A stretch of 42,500 bases of DNA from Chrysomallon squamiferum (taxonomy: Eukaryota; Mollusca; Gastropoda; Neomphalida; Peltospiridae), in contig CM022676.1 of NCBI GenBank assembly GCA_012295275.1, positions 12,103,160 through 12,145,659 of the forward strand. The letters run 5' to 3'. The position numbers were made by a program, and so were the translations under genes. Under the pieces are notes generated by a model. The model had not been told where the DNA came from. It saw only the letters and a list, made by a program, of their open reading frames with translations, and searched no databases. Shown piece after piece: positions 24,263 through 36,850 of this stretch. The number at the start of each line of letters is the position of its first letter. Positions within the stretch are counted from its first letter, which is position 1.

Positions 24263-24670
24263 TACTTGTAGTAGAAGCTGCAGCAAAAGAAAGAACAGTC
24301 TACAAAGCGATGGAGTAAAATTGTTCACGTTGAAAATCTTCAGACTTGTAAACAAACTCGGATTTTGTTTCTAAATGTAGATATCTGAACAATAATCAGG
24401 GATTCTGATAGTTTCTGTATACATCGCAGATTACCTACAACAGACTAATCTCCTCAAGGATTAGTGGTGCTTACTAAGAAAACGAGAACAAGGAAAACCT
24501 AGAAAACTGCACTGACACAGTAAGCAGTTTTGAGTAGTAACAAGATATAAATTTATCTGTTGTAGATGTTGTTAGCTCGATATAAACAACAGCGTGGGCG
24601 ACGTTTGTCATCAATTCATTAAAGACTTTTCATGTTCATAATAAATAATAGTAGCGACGACCACATCGAT
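24263..24670. other. Intergenic sequence
   Basis: Mixed AT-rich DNA with no recognised gene. Confidence 0.5.
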
Positions 24671-24671
24671 A

Positions 24672-24714
24672 ACAACAACAACAATAACAATAACAGTAAT
24701 AATAATAATAATAA

Positions 24715-24745
<31 letters not shown>

Positions 24746-24750
24746 AAATA
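24672..24750. repeat. (CAA)n/(AAT)n/(AAG)n tract
   Basis: Successive triplet runs, similar in order to the tract at 15103-15180. Confidence 0.93.
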
Positions 24751-24824
24751 AGGGTGAAAAAAGCCACCTATGACAAAGGCGATAACAAGAAAATAACTAA
24801 ATGCATTTAAACTTAAATATCTCA

Positions 24825-24825
<1 letters not shown>

Positions 24826-24896
<71 letters not shown>
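24826..24896. repeat. (AAT)n microsatellite
   Basis: Pure AAT run of about 70 bp. Confidence 0.96.
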
Positions 24897-24897
<1 letters not shown>

Positions 24898-25380
24898 GAT
24901 CAAGAAGAAGATGAAAGAAATTTTTTTAAGAAATAGTCTTAACAAAAGTTATTTTATATATTTATTTTTAGTTCATAACCAGGATACACTCAGAGATGCA
25001 TTCAGATTTCATTAACCAAGCAAACTCTACACATCCGTGTATACGTATCAACACATTTCCCATCAACATCTCAATTTATTCCTCATTCATTCATTTTGTC
25101 TTGTAACTAATCAATGGTGTTTACTCTTTCAGGTTTCACAGAAGGCCACTCACAGTGAGTCCGTTTAGCGCTCACAGCATGCAGTAAGCAAAGCTTTCAG
25201 TTTTCACTGGGATCGAGAAGCCAGTTCGTAGGACTGATTAGAGAAACTTCAAACACGTGACGTCATTCGATGTGTGATACGTTTGATCTGACAGCTTTTT
25301 GTATACGTCATCGTATCTATGACGTAGTCTGTGTGTGTATGTGGAAATGATCAGAATGTCTCTGTGTTTATCAGAATAAG
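24897..25380. other. Upstream flank of the receptor gene
   Basis: AT-rich to 25,100, then a possible splice acceptor (TTTACTCTTTCAG ending at 25132) that could start a 5' untranslated exon of the receptor. CACGTGACGTCA-type motifs lie near 25254-25266. There is no TATA box at a convincing distance. Confidence 0.3.
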
Positions 25381-25760
25381 TGAAAATCATCACGATTAAA
25401 GACGCTCGGTGAACACGTGAAAATTATCAGTAAATATGAAGTTTAACAGAACACGCACAGTTTTCTGAGCACATCAGCTGCATCGGAAAACGTGAACTAC
25501 AGTGGAATACGTAACGCTATCAGAATACGTGAACACTATCGAATACGTGATCACTATCAGATAACAGTGTCACAAAACAGTGAACACTGTCAAATACGTC
25601 AAAACTGTGAAAAGACGTGAACGCTCTTAGAACACAAGATCATTGCTGTAACACGTGACATCATTCGTAGACTTTATCGCAGAACGTGAACATTTATCAT
25701 AATACTGAACGATACATCGGAATACGCGTGACGTGTCAGAAAACGTGAAAAGTACCAAAA
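25381..25760 (+). repeat. Degenerate 20-22-bp tandem repeat in the receptor's 5' flank
   Basis: Variants of ATCAGAATACGTGAACACT recur irregularly up to the start codon, for example near 25529, 25547, 25615 and 25685. Many units keep ACGTGA. This is a decayed tandem repeat that probably lies in the 5' untranslated region or promoter of the receptor. Confidence 0.6.
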
Positions 25761-26900
25761 ATGGATCGCGTGCTGGATGCGTGGAACAACACGGACTACA
25801 CAGTAATCGAGGCAGATCTCGCAGATTACAACTTGGACACTTCAATCCTATTGGCTGAGCTCCGAGCCGACCTCTATCGTCACAAAGACCCCTTCACCAT
25901 CGTCCTCGCCGTCCTCTACGTCGTGACGTTCATGGCCGGCATCCTCGGCAACTTCTTTGTGGTTCTGGTCGTCATCAGACAACGACACATGCGCACGTTA
26001 ACCAACGTCTTCTTCCTCAACCTCACCATCGGAGACCTGATGGTGGTCTCCATCTGCATCCCGGTAACCCTGGGAAACCACGTCTATAAAGACTGGGTCT
26101 ACGGCGAAATTCTCTGCAAAGCGACGCCGTTTGTGCAAGGCACGGCGGTAGGAGTGAGCGTTCTCAGCATGCTCTTCATCAGCATCAACCGCTACTTCGC
26201 CATCCACATTCCCCTCAAAGCGAAGATTCTCTTCTCCAAAGGAAAAGTCATCGTCATGCTGCTGTCCATCTGGATTGTCTCCTTCGTTGTCGTCGCTCCG
26301 CTGTTGTTCGTCAACGTGACGACGACGTACGGCGTTCCCGACATCTTCGAAGCGCGGATCTGCCAGGAACGCTGGCGAACACTACGAGACAAGCAGCTTT
26401 TCAACATTTTTATTTTTGGAGTCCAGTTTTTCGTGCCGCTGCTGGTGATGGCGGCGATGTACACGAGAATTTCACAGACTCTTTGGACCGAGGACGAGAA
26501 CCTCCACGCCAGCAACACCAGACAGCAGTGGTCGCGTCAGCTCCTACGACAGCGGCGCAAAACAGTGAGAAACTTGATCTTCTTAGTGATACTTTTCGGC
26601 TGTTCGTGGTTTCCTTACTACGTCGTCAACATCTGGCTAGACTTCAACATGAAGTCTGCTGACGCTGGCGTGGTTCTGAACTACATCTACCCGCTCGTGC
26701 AGATACTCGGGCTGTCTAACTCCACCCTGAACCCGGTGTGCTACTGTTTCCTCAGTAAGGGGTTCAGACGCGCCTTCAGGAACATGTGCTGCACGAAGAA
26801 GAAGAGGACGAAGCACGGAATGATTATAACTGTGCGCTTCAAGTATCCCAGAAGCGGCGACGACAGCGGCTTCGACAGCATCGAAACTGTTCTCTCGTAG
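25761..26900 (+). CDS. Intronless class A neuropeptide GPCR, orexin/allatotropin receptor-like
   Basis: A complete 379-residue rhodopsin-class receptor, expected in the plasma membrane and signalling through G proteins on binding a peptide. Seven hydrophobic segments lie near residues 45-72, 82-105, 116-146, 161-184, 213-241, 268-292 and 303-330, then a basic helix-8 region with Cys342-Cys343 (likely palmitoylated). Class A landmarks are Asn64 (1.50), Asp92 (2.50), the Cys119-Cys201 disulphide pair, Trp171 (4.50), Pro226 (5.50), Trp283/Pro285 (6.48/6.50) and NPVCY at 324-328. The DRY motif is replaced by Asn143-Arg-Tyr. Extracellular loop 2 has CQERW (201-205), and TM5 ends in LW, as in orexin-type receptors. 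N-glycosylation sequons are Asn9 and Asn185. The ATG has A at -3 and G at +4. Codons are GC-rich against AT-rich flanks. Class is certain; ligand family (orexin, allatotropin, trissin, QRFP or CCK-like) is uncertain. Confidence 0.95.
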   Translation: MDRVLDAWNNTDYTVIEADLADYNLDTSILLAELRADLYRHKDPFTIVLAVLYVVTFMAGILGNFFVVLVVIRQRHMRTLTNVFFLNLTIGDLMVVSICIPVTLGNHVYKDWVYGEILCKATPFVQGTAVGVSVLSMLFISINRYFAIHIPLKAKILFSKGKVIVMLLSIWIVSFVVVAPLLFVNVTTTYGVPDIFEARICQERWRTLRDKQLFNIFIFGVQFFVPLLVMAAMYTRISQTLWTEDENLHASNTRQQWSRQLLRQRRKTVRNLIFLVILFGCSWFPYYVVNIWLDFNMKSADAGVVLNYIYPLVQILGLSNSTLNPVCYCFLSKGFRRAFRNMCCTKKKRTKHGMIITVRFKYPRSGDDSGFDSIETVLS

Positions 26901-26947
26901 TGCGTGTGTGCTCGTAACAAGGACAATTCCATAACAAGCCAGTACCG
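26901..26947 (+). other. Start of receptor 3' flank
   Basis: A short unique stretch between the TAG stop (26898-26900) and the first minisatellite unit. I see no AATAAA signal close by, so the 3' untranslated region probably includes the repeat. Confidence 0.4.
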
Positions 26948-27320
26948 TCTTAATGTGGACAGAAATCTAGTAATGCGGACAGTATCATCATAATATGGAC
27001 AGTGCCCTCATAATGTGAAAAGAAATCTAGTAATGCGGACAGTACTCTTGTAATGTGGACAGTACCCTCATAATGTGGAAAGAAATCTAGTAATGCGGAC
27101 AGTATTCTTGTAATGCGGACAGTACCCTCATAATGTGGACAGAAATCTAGTAATGCGGACAGTATCATCATAATATGGACAGTACCCTCATAGTGTGGAC
27201 AGAAATCTAGTAATGTGAGCAGTATCGTCATAATATGGACAGTACCCTCATAGTGTGGACAGAAATCTAGTAATGTGAGCAGTATCGTCATAACATGGAC
27301 AATACTCAAACAATACGGAC
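26948..27320 (+). repeat. 20-bp minisatellite organised in 60-bp triplets, directly 3' of the receptor
   Basis: Units such as TAATGTGGACAGAAATCTAG, TAATGCGGACAGTATCATCA and TAATATGGACAGTACCCTCA alternate, giving a 60-bp higher-order repeat. The antisense frame at 26950-27309 is a 20-residue repeat and is an artefact of the 60-bp period. Confidence 0.93.
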
Positions 27321-28030
27321 AGTAACTTCGTTATCTTGTGGACAGAAACCTAGTAATGTGATCTGGTAATATCGTCATAATATGGACAGGTCCCTCGTAA
27401 TGGTCGAAAGAAATCAGATTAACCTCGTAATGTGGAACTATCGTCATGACGTTCAGGACAATGGCCTCTGTTGGTACGGACAGTAACTTCGTTATCTTGT
27501 AATTCGGGCAGGACCATCTGTAATGTGAGCTGAACTGGATTTAGTTGTTTTTCAGGCATACGGGACAGTCATACGGAAAGGTCTGACGTAACGTGGTCGA
27601 TACATCTATCCAAACGTTTAACCTCGAAACTGTTTACCAGAACTGACTGTCCTCGTTTATGACGTTCAGAATGACGTAACTGGCCTCTGTTGGTACGGAC
27701 AAAGTTCTGTTGAAGACAACTCGTGAACAAAGATTCGGAAAACGTGAGTAATACATCCATTTATGTGAGCTGGACTAACACGAATTTAGTTGTGTTTTTT
27801 CAGCTATAACGGGACATGTCATATCAAAATGTGAAGTTTTCTTCTAATGTGACCAGACCATCTATCACTTGTTTATGAACAAGATTATGAAAACATGAGC
27901 TAATGTACATTCCATTTACTTGCGGCGAACACGCACCTAATTCTGGCATGTCACTACTAACGCTGACATGCTAGTAATTGTAGCATTTTGACATGTCACT
28001 GCTCATTCTTGCATGTCACTACTAATTTCA
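27321..28030. repeat. Nested degenerate repeats downstream of the receptor
   Basis: ACGGACAGTAACTTCGTTAT recurs at about 27316 and 27476. TGACGTTCAG followed by TGGCCTCTGTTGGTACGGAC recurs near 27448 and 27659. TTTAGTTGT-TTTTTCAG followed by CGGGACA recurs near 27540 and 27785. CATGTCACTACTAA-like phrases recur at about 27947-28023. These appear to be older, larger duplications of the same minisatellite field. Confidence 0.6.
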
Positions 28031-28150
28031 GCCGTGCAGTGCGTACCGCAGTATCACGTGACCGGGACAAAGAAAGACTTTTGAAGAAAACTAAATGAAC
28101 AAAGAAATTAAAAAATGAATAGAGAATACTAATAATGACAATGACGACGA
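28031..28150. other. Short intergenic stretch
   Basis: Includes TCACGTGA at 28054-28061. No gene. Confidence 0.5.
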
Positions 28151-28224
28151 TGATGATGATGATGATTATAAATAAATAAATAAATAAATAAATAATAATA
28201 GTAGTAGTAGTAGTAGTAGTAGTA

Positions 28225-28258
<34 letters not shown>
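28151..28258. repeat. (GAT)n, (AAAT)n, (AGT)n and (AAT)n tracts
   Basis: Four adjoining pure short-period runs. Confidence 0.95.
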
Positions 28259-28990
28259 GACACAATGCACAAAAGTTACGTACAAAAAAGAATTTTTTGT
28301 TTTGAATAGCAAAGATGGTGGCAAAGAGAACAGAGATAAAAAAAAAATTATTATTGTGAGTAAAATAAACAAATGTTCCAGGTCCAGCTGATCTGTAGAA
28401 CAGAGAGAAAATTGTGCAGTTTAACGATGTGTGAAAAGTCATAATTCGTGCAGGTATAAGTTAACATGAACAAATTAAACATCAAAATAGAACTGATCTT
28501 TGTCAATATGGCTGCCCCCACAGAAATTCGCTGTCATGATGTGGTAACAGTCTAAACGGCGGTAAGCAGCTCTGTGTGGAAGTGGGCGCAGAAAACAGGA
28601 AAACGTGACGTAACCGCTAATAGTCCGCAGTGCATCTCGCGTAACAAACTCTCTCCACGTCTGCAGCGGAGAGGAATTAATTACAATCACAGCACAAAAA
28701 TATCTGCAGATTGCTCAAAATGGCGACTTACAGCCCAGTGCTGACAGTCTGTAGTTTTTCTTGAACCATTCGTCACTGACAGCGTCATGGTGTTTTCACG
28801 AAACACAACTACTTGAACACTTTCGCACACAGTATTATTAGTTTTTTTTGTTTTTTTTCTGGCATCATAATTTCTTTGACATTCTTATACGCTGAGAAGG
28901 CTGCTGGTTAAACCTTCTTTCATAATTATTCGGTTGACGATAATAATAATCATACGATGATATGATAAAATCGAAATAACTGTTACTACC
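28259..28990. other. Intergenic sequence with a GC-richer patch
   Basis: 28500-28680 is richer in CpG (AAACGGCGGTAAG, AACGTGACGTAACCG). No exon or domain recognised on either strand. Confidence 0.45.
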
Positions 28991-29155
28991 GCTGCTGTTC
29001 CTTCAACTGCAACTACTACTACTACTATTACTACTACTACTGCTACTACTGCTGCTGCTGCTACAACTACCACTACTAATACTATTACTGATACTGTCAG
29101 TGCTGCCTACTACCACAACACTGTTACTATTACAATTGCTACTACAACTATTTCA
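28991..29155. repeat. (ACT)n/(GCT)n triplet array
   Basis: CTACTACT with GCT, ACA and ACC variants. It is the complement of the AGT-type arrays elsewhere in the window. Confidence 0.9.
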
Positions 29156-30510
29156 TTATTATGCGGAGAGGTGGGTCATGGAAGAAGGAACAAAAGACTA
29201 TTTTTAAATGAAGCCAGAGTAAACAGAAAAACTCTTCATCGTGGGTATTTTCAGCATTTGCTCAAGTTTTGTAAATAAAACATTCCATTAAAAAAACAAA
29301 ACAAAAAACGAAAAAGAAATCAATATATTTGAAAGTTAATTTTGTAAATAAACTGATTTAATATTGTTATATCGTGTAATAAAAACTGAATTTCATACAT
29401 ACCCGTTAATGCTCTTTTCTTTTGTTGATGTTGTTGCTGTTGCTGTTGCTGTTTATGTTGCGGTTCTTGTTGCTGTTGATGTCGATGAGATAATAATAAT
29501 AATAAATAATAATAATGATTGTTACTACGTCATAAACAGTGTAATGACGTAATGATAGCGTTACTTATTTGTTAAGAAAATACGTCTGAATGATAGTACG
29601 TGTGTATTCTGCAGACTGCTTATAAACAAAACATCAGCAGGTTTACGAACTCATGTAAATGTATTTGTCTACATAGAAGTTCAAATACTGTAAGATTTAT
29701 TAAAATCATTTTTCTTCTTCTTCTTTTTTTTTTCAGCAGTCTATGTTTCGATCATAATACTATGAGATTTTTTTTTTTTTTTTTTTTTCCAGAATATACG
29801 ATATATGCTGTATACAAACACCTGTAATGAAATGATAAGAAAATAGTTGAAATAAGAAATGACATTTATCTGTTTGAAGTTAACTGAAATTTTTTAGTTA
29901 ACAGAATAGGAAAGTGATGGTATTACAAATTTAATAATAATAAAAGAATAAAACAACAAAAAAAATTAATTTCAATGTCAGGACGTATATGTGTTTTGCA
30001 TTTATGAACGTGTGGATACCTATAATAAGTGTGTGTGAGTCTGTATGTATTATATATATAGACAGAAACACACACATACATTCATACATGTGTGTGTGTG
30101 TTTTATAAGTAAGTATGTATTATTATTAATTACGATACAAACAAATGCAGCCTTGAACCCCAGCCTGCACTGGTGTGATTCTGTTACAATTAGCAGAGCT
30201 CTGTAATCTAACACCTCACTGAAATCAGAGAATTGAACTTTTCTCATTCGTCGAAATAAATTCAAGAATAGCGAGCTGATACTTCATGTTGTGTCTGATT
30301 GCACTATCAGCCTGACATTTCATGTTGTGAAAACTTCGATACAAGTTAAATATTGATTAAATAACAGAGACAGCAGTTTGTTACTACCACATACGTTCAT
30401 ATGTTTGTTACTACCACATACCTTCAGGTTGTAGAAACGTTCAAAATCAGGTTCAAATTTCCAACGTTTGATTACTTTTTTCGCTTTGTTTTTGTTTTTC
30501 TTTGTTTTTC

Positions 30511-30541
<31 letters not shown>

Positions 30542-30600
30542 TATTCATTTCATATGAAATTCTGACATCTTATCCATTAATATGTGGATTGGACATCATC
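29156..30600. other. AT-rich intergenic DNA with short repeats
   Basis: (TTG/GCT)n spans 29424-29482, (AAT)n 29491-29515, (TTC)n plus poly-T 29712-29732 and 29767-29788, TG/CA-rich steps 30018-30100, and (TTAT)n 30510-30541. No gene recognised. Confidence 0.55.
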
Positions 30601-32180
<1,580 letters not shown>

Positions 32181-32181
32181 G

Positions 32182-32281
<100 letters not shown>

Positions 32282-32431
32282 CCAAATGAGCAACTTATAA
32301 ATTTAGTATATTCTTCATACATATATACTCACACACACAAGGACACATAAAAAAGTTATTTACTTTATTTTAATTTTTTATTTTATTAATCACATTTCTT
32401 CGTCTTCTTTTTTCATGTTATCTGCGTTTTT

Positions 32432-32594
32432 TTCTCAGAATGACTTAATTATAAAACACGCACTGTGTTATTTCATTTGTTTAATTTTACTTCACATCAC
32501 ATCAAAACGTTTCGTGAATCACAGAAAATCTCACAATAGTCTAACGACACGTTTAGTTTCTGTGTGTTTTAGCTACGTTTAACTTCGCAGTGAC

Positions 32595-32596
<2 letters not shown>
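32432..32596 (+). repeat. 165-bp dispersed module, copy 2
   Basis: From TTCTCAGAATGACTTAATTA to TTCGCAGTGACGTC, this is the reverse complement of 12290-12457 with few differences. It joins the (CT)n that borders copy 2 of the 1.4-kb module. Confidence 0.75.

Positions 32597-32666
<70 letters not shown>
32596..32666. repeat. (CT)n microsatellite, left border of module copy 2
   Basis: Pure CT run of about 70 bp. Confidence 0.97.
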
Positions 32667-32669
<3 letters not shown>

Positions 32670-32750
32670 ACACACACTCACACACATATATACGTATTTA
32701 TTTATATATGTACGTATATGTATATGCGTGTGTATGTATGTATATATATG

Positions 32751-32825
<75 letters not shown>

Positions 32826-34040
32826 TTCTCAGATTTGCTAGGTCAGTACATTTATCAATCGAGCAGATACGGGTGGATGGATTCCAGCGCGGTGGTTCGA
32901 AGTTACCTAGTTTTGTATTATCTCCCTATCAACAGCAGAAACAGCCATATCTCATATCACGTATATTTGTTGTTTATAGGTTTGAGAATACAAATCAGAA
33001 AATAAAATAATTTGCTCTTATTCTTAAATAGATTTATATTAAGCTTCCCTTTGTGAAGAAATGGGATTTACCTGCACTATAAATAGCAAGTCTAAAAATA
33101 AACAGTTGGATGTGTTTACAATAAACATAAAATTACGATTATATACAATTACGTTTAATCCTCCATTTTATCTGATATTGTCACATAAACCTTTACTTTC
33201 AGATAAATAACCAACGACGATAAAAACTCAGAACAGCCATAATAAAAATATGAATTACACCTGTGTCATGTGACCTAATGAAAATGTATTTACAATGAGA
33301 CAGATCTTTGGTACGTATCTTCGACCGATCGTGCAAAGCATTTATTCAAACATGTCCAGTCAATACATCTAATGAGCGCAGATCTGTGAATGGCTATATA
33401 ACACAAGCACACACATACATATAACACATACACATACATATTAAAATATATAATACACACACTATCATATATATAACACAGACACACTCACATACCTATA
33501 TAATACTGAACATTCACACGTATATATCACACCACACACATACATATATAATACACTTATACGTTAATAATGTACGCACATTCACATATACATATGTATA
33601 ATATACACACACTCACATAAACGTATATAAGAGACACATATCCTCACGTATACATAAACTTGGTATACGGGTGGGGACCAGTAATTGGACAAGTTGAAAT
33701 CGCCGCACAGTCAATTTTACAACTTTATTTCTGTTGCAAAAGAATCCGGATAAAAATCTATTTTGTCATTACAGATAATATTAGATTTGTTTATCGATCT
33801 ACATAATTAATATTCCTATCCGATAGACCTGCCATAATATACCAAATAGTCATTGGTGCATAACATTCATTCTATCGAGCTTAATTTATATAAAATAATA
33901 ACGCATTTAATTACAGTAAAATTTAATTTCAGACATCAAGAAGTCAATAAAACATCGTTTTTAGAGTATCTAGATTTCAATGCAGGCACACTCCCGAAAC
34001 CCTTAACAAATTCAGTTGTTCCGACAGACATTTATGTATT

Positions 34041-34043
<3 letters not shown>
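32667..34043 (+). mobile_element. 1.4-kb dispersed module, copy 2, bounded by (CT)n on both sides
   Basis: Same layout and orientation as 6423-7823. Differences include a pure (TA)n expansion at about 32752-32821 where copy 1 has TATG/TACA steps, a diverged patch around 33160-33230, a roughly 10-bp deletion near 33725 and scattered substitutions. The segment starts GACACACAC right after CT and ends TTTATGTATTTAAT right before CT, as in copy 1. The short conserved open frame (from 33853) has no recognised domain. Confidence 0.6.

Positions 34044-34113
<70 letters not shown>
34044..34113. repeat. (CT)n microsatellite, right border of module copy 2
   Basis: Pure CT run. The sequence beyond it (GACAATACCATCATCG) differs from that beyond copy 1. 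Confidence 0.97.
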
Positions 34114-34114
<1 letters not shown>

Positions 34115-34940
34115 ACAATACCATCATCGTGTCCTTTCAAATATTTATTCATGAGTAATGCAAGAACGCATAAATATATACCATCCATTTTTAATTATAA
34201 AAAATTCATGTTTATAAATAAAGAACACTTTTTTTAAAAGCACAATAACAAACAGTTAGATGTATGAATTATTTTGATTTCATAAATTTGTTTGGTTAAA
34301 ATATTGTCGAAAATAAAGGGGAATAACTCCATTTAGGTAATAGAATTTCTCTCTGATAATTATTACCACTGCTGTGAAGATTGGTGATTTCCAAGCTGAA
34401 ACTGGAATTGAGATCTCTGCCAATGACAAAAATAGACAAACGTAGTTACATGTTACCAGTTCTTACTTAACAGATTACCAGACAAACTGAAAGTTTTCCT
34501 GAATCTTCCCTCACATGACACAACAATCTACATTTCAGAAACCCTCATTCTTTTCTCCGTCCTGGCAAACAGAAATACAAGTCAGAGGTTATGACCCTCC
34601 AGGGAAACGCATACATCTTTTACAAACACATCGGCATACATATGTACACACATAACCATAAACATGCACACGTACACACGTGCATGCACACATACACCCA
34701 TGTACATACATATATATATACCATGACCTAAGTAGACTGTTTTTGAAATGTGAAAAAAACACTAAATCGCCGATAAACCTGTTTGATGTCTGTTGTCTTT
34801 GAAGTCACTTATGTCTTTCAGCGCAACGATGTCGGTAGACTTCAAACGGTAGTCGTAGACATAAACAAATTTATTCAGTGGATATCGTTACTATCGGAAT
34901 AGAGATTTATATTTTATTTTTATTTTTTAAATAAAATATT

Positions 34941-34977
<37 letters not shown>

Positions 34978-35670
34978 ATAATTTAAAATAGTAATAATAA
35001 TAATAAAAAATACTCAATTTTGGTATGAGGCATTTGCCTCAATGTAGTTATGGCTCTGCATACATATATACACATAAAATATACACATGGACGCACACAT
35101 ACCCACTTACATGCAGATACGCACACTCATACACCTATATACACGCACGCACGCACACATTGCAGGGAGAGCTAACGTGTGCACGCCTATAAAATAGGAA
35201 CTATGTTAAATAATTGTCTTGACAAAGATTTTGTGCAACAGCTATAAAACATTATCTGGAACGGGAAATCTCTAACAATTCAGTAAAATAACTGATCATA
35301 CACCACTAACCACTGGGCAACCTCTAACCTAGTCATCTCGTGACTTTATGTTAAAAGAAGACTTGTTTTCTTTCTTTCTTTATCCTTTCTTTCTTTCTTT
35401 CTTTTTCTTTTTGTTTTACTTTCACTCATTCATTCATTCATTTTCTTTCGTTCGTTCTTTCCAAAATTTAAGAGAATTGTTTTAAATAATCATGATATAA
35501 TGGTGTCGGTGTACTATTAATAAGTAACTGTTATAGTTTGGAAATACTGATGCAGTTATTAGGTTTCTCATTAGTATTGCTGTTGTTGTTGCTGCTTCTG
35601 TTTTTAAATGAATATAACAATAATTATCTTTGTTAATGGTGGCCAATTGCTTTTCCCGCGTAAAGTCACA
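34114..35670. other. Intergenic sequence
   Basis: CA/TA-rich stretches span 34625-34720 and 35060-35160, (TA)n 34946-34972, TTTC-rich sequence 35367-35410. A 16-bp inverted repeat TGAGGCA-TT-TGCCTCA lies at 35026-35041. No gene recognised. Confidence 0.5.
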
Positions 35671-36272
35671 GGAAAAAAGTCACAATTTTTTAATTAAAAT
35701 TAAGAAATATATTAGAAATGAAAGATGGATGAAGCACATGTTCTTTGATTTTAATGTTGGTTTGGTTTAGGTGGATATTCTACCCAATACCACGAAGAAA
35801 ATCTTCCACAGTCGCAAACTGCTGTCCTCAAGGCTCTCTCTGTAAGTCTGTTATCACTGAACCTCGACAATTACAACTAGATTTTCTTATGCATTTCCAC
35901 CACAACTATGTTTTGCGAGTTGCATGTTTGGTATACATGAACCCCTCCTAACATATTTTTGTTACCACCCTTATTGGTATGAATAACTTCCACAATAAAC
36001 ATACTTCTCATACTAGAGCAAGCTGGAGAATATATAGTGAAACATATTTTAACCGGGGACATTTTATAAATCATTTCCAAAAGGAAGCCCTTAGTTTAAA
36101 TCTATCCTAATCAGTAAGCTAAACCATAGCTAGGCCCAATATGAGGACCCTTTCTTTAATCTAGCCAAATCAATACCCTTAAGAATTACCCCATGCATAC
36201 TATGATGCCATATTCAATAATCTACGAATTCATACATTTTGTGACTTTTTTCCGTTTAATATTTTTTCCTGT
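35668..36272. mobile_element. Candidate 0.6-kb MITE-like element with inverted termini
   Basis: ACAGGAAAAAAGTCACAA at 35668-35685 is matched in inverted form at the other end: TTGTGACTTTTTTCC at 36239-36253 (perfect over 15 bp) and TTTTTTCCTGT at 36262-36272. The interior has two short open frames (35745-35951 plus, 35877-36080 minus) without recognised domains. No convincing target-site duplication was found, so this may be a chance or decayed inverted repeat. Confidence 0.35.
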
Positions 36273-36850
36273 ACTAAACAGTGATTTGTTTTTTCCAGTC
36301 ACCGATCGAAATAGTCCGATATTAGCCGAATAGTTCCGAGAACTAGATTAGACTAAAACGTGACAAAATAATTATAAAGGAACAGTCTGATCTGTAAGAA
36401 AGCGGGCCTGTCGTAGACGTGCTTCACAACATCTTGCTCCGATTGGCAGGCTAATTTTTTTCAATACAAAAATAAACCTGCAGTTATTCTTCTCAGTTCA
36501 ACTTTTTCAGCGACTGAAAATTATAACGCAGTATTTTTTGTCATCAACAGGAAGGTAAAAATTACGTCACCGGAAATTTCGCCATTTAATCGATACAAAC
36601 AACACCAAATTTCATAAGTGTTCTTTTTGCTGGGTTCTGATAGAGGAACATTGACAAATACAGTAACAAAAGGTAATATATTAATCTTATTAGGAATAAG
36701 GGCTTCCTTCATAATAAAAAGTTTCGAGAAATGGAGTAAAATAGTTGAATTTGGCAGTTTAAAACGCCGATCCGACGCTTTCTGAGCGCTGACGGAAACG
36801 TGTACAAATCCAAGATAGCGTGCGTCGAACGCTGTTAGTGTTTGCAAACA
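36273..36850. promoter_or_regulatory. CpG-containing island, possible promoter
   Basis: Relative to the AT-rich flanks this stretch has several CpGs. An inverted CCAAT (ATTGG) lies near 36440. TTACGTCACCGGAAATTTCG (CRE-like plus ETS-like) lies near 36562-36581. AAGATAGCGTGCGTCGAACG lies near 36812. It could serve the exon-module gene downstream or an antisense transcript. A 108-residue minus-strand open frame (36521-36847) covers it but has no recognised domain. Evidence is compositional and motif-based only. Confidence 0.25.

Noticed and set aside
26950-27309. 119-residue antisense frame with a 20-residue repeat
   Set aside because: Produced by the 60-bp period of the minisatellite after the receptor gene; no start context or domain.
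36521-36847. 108-residue minus-strand frame
   Set aside because: Not low complexity, but no family was recognised and there is no duplicate or splice evidence. Kept only as a note under the CpG-containing island.
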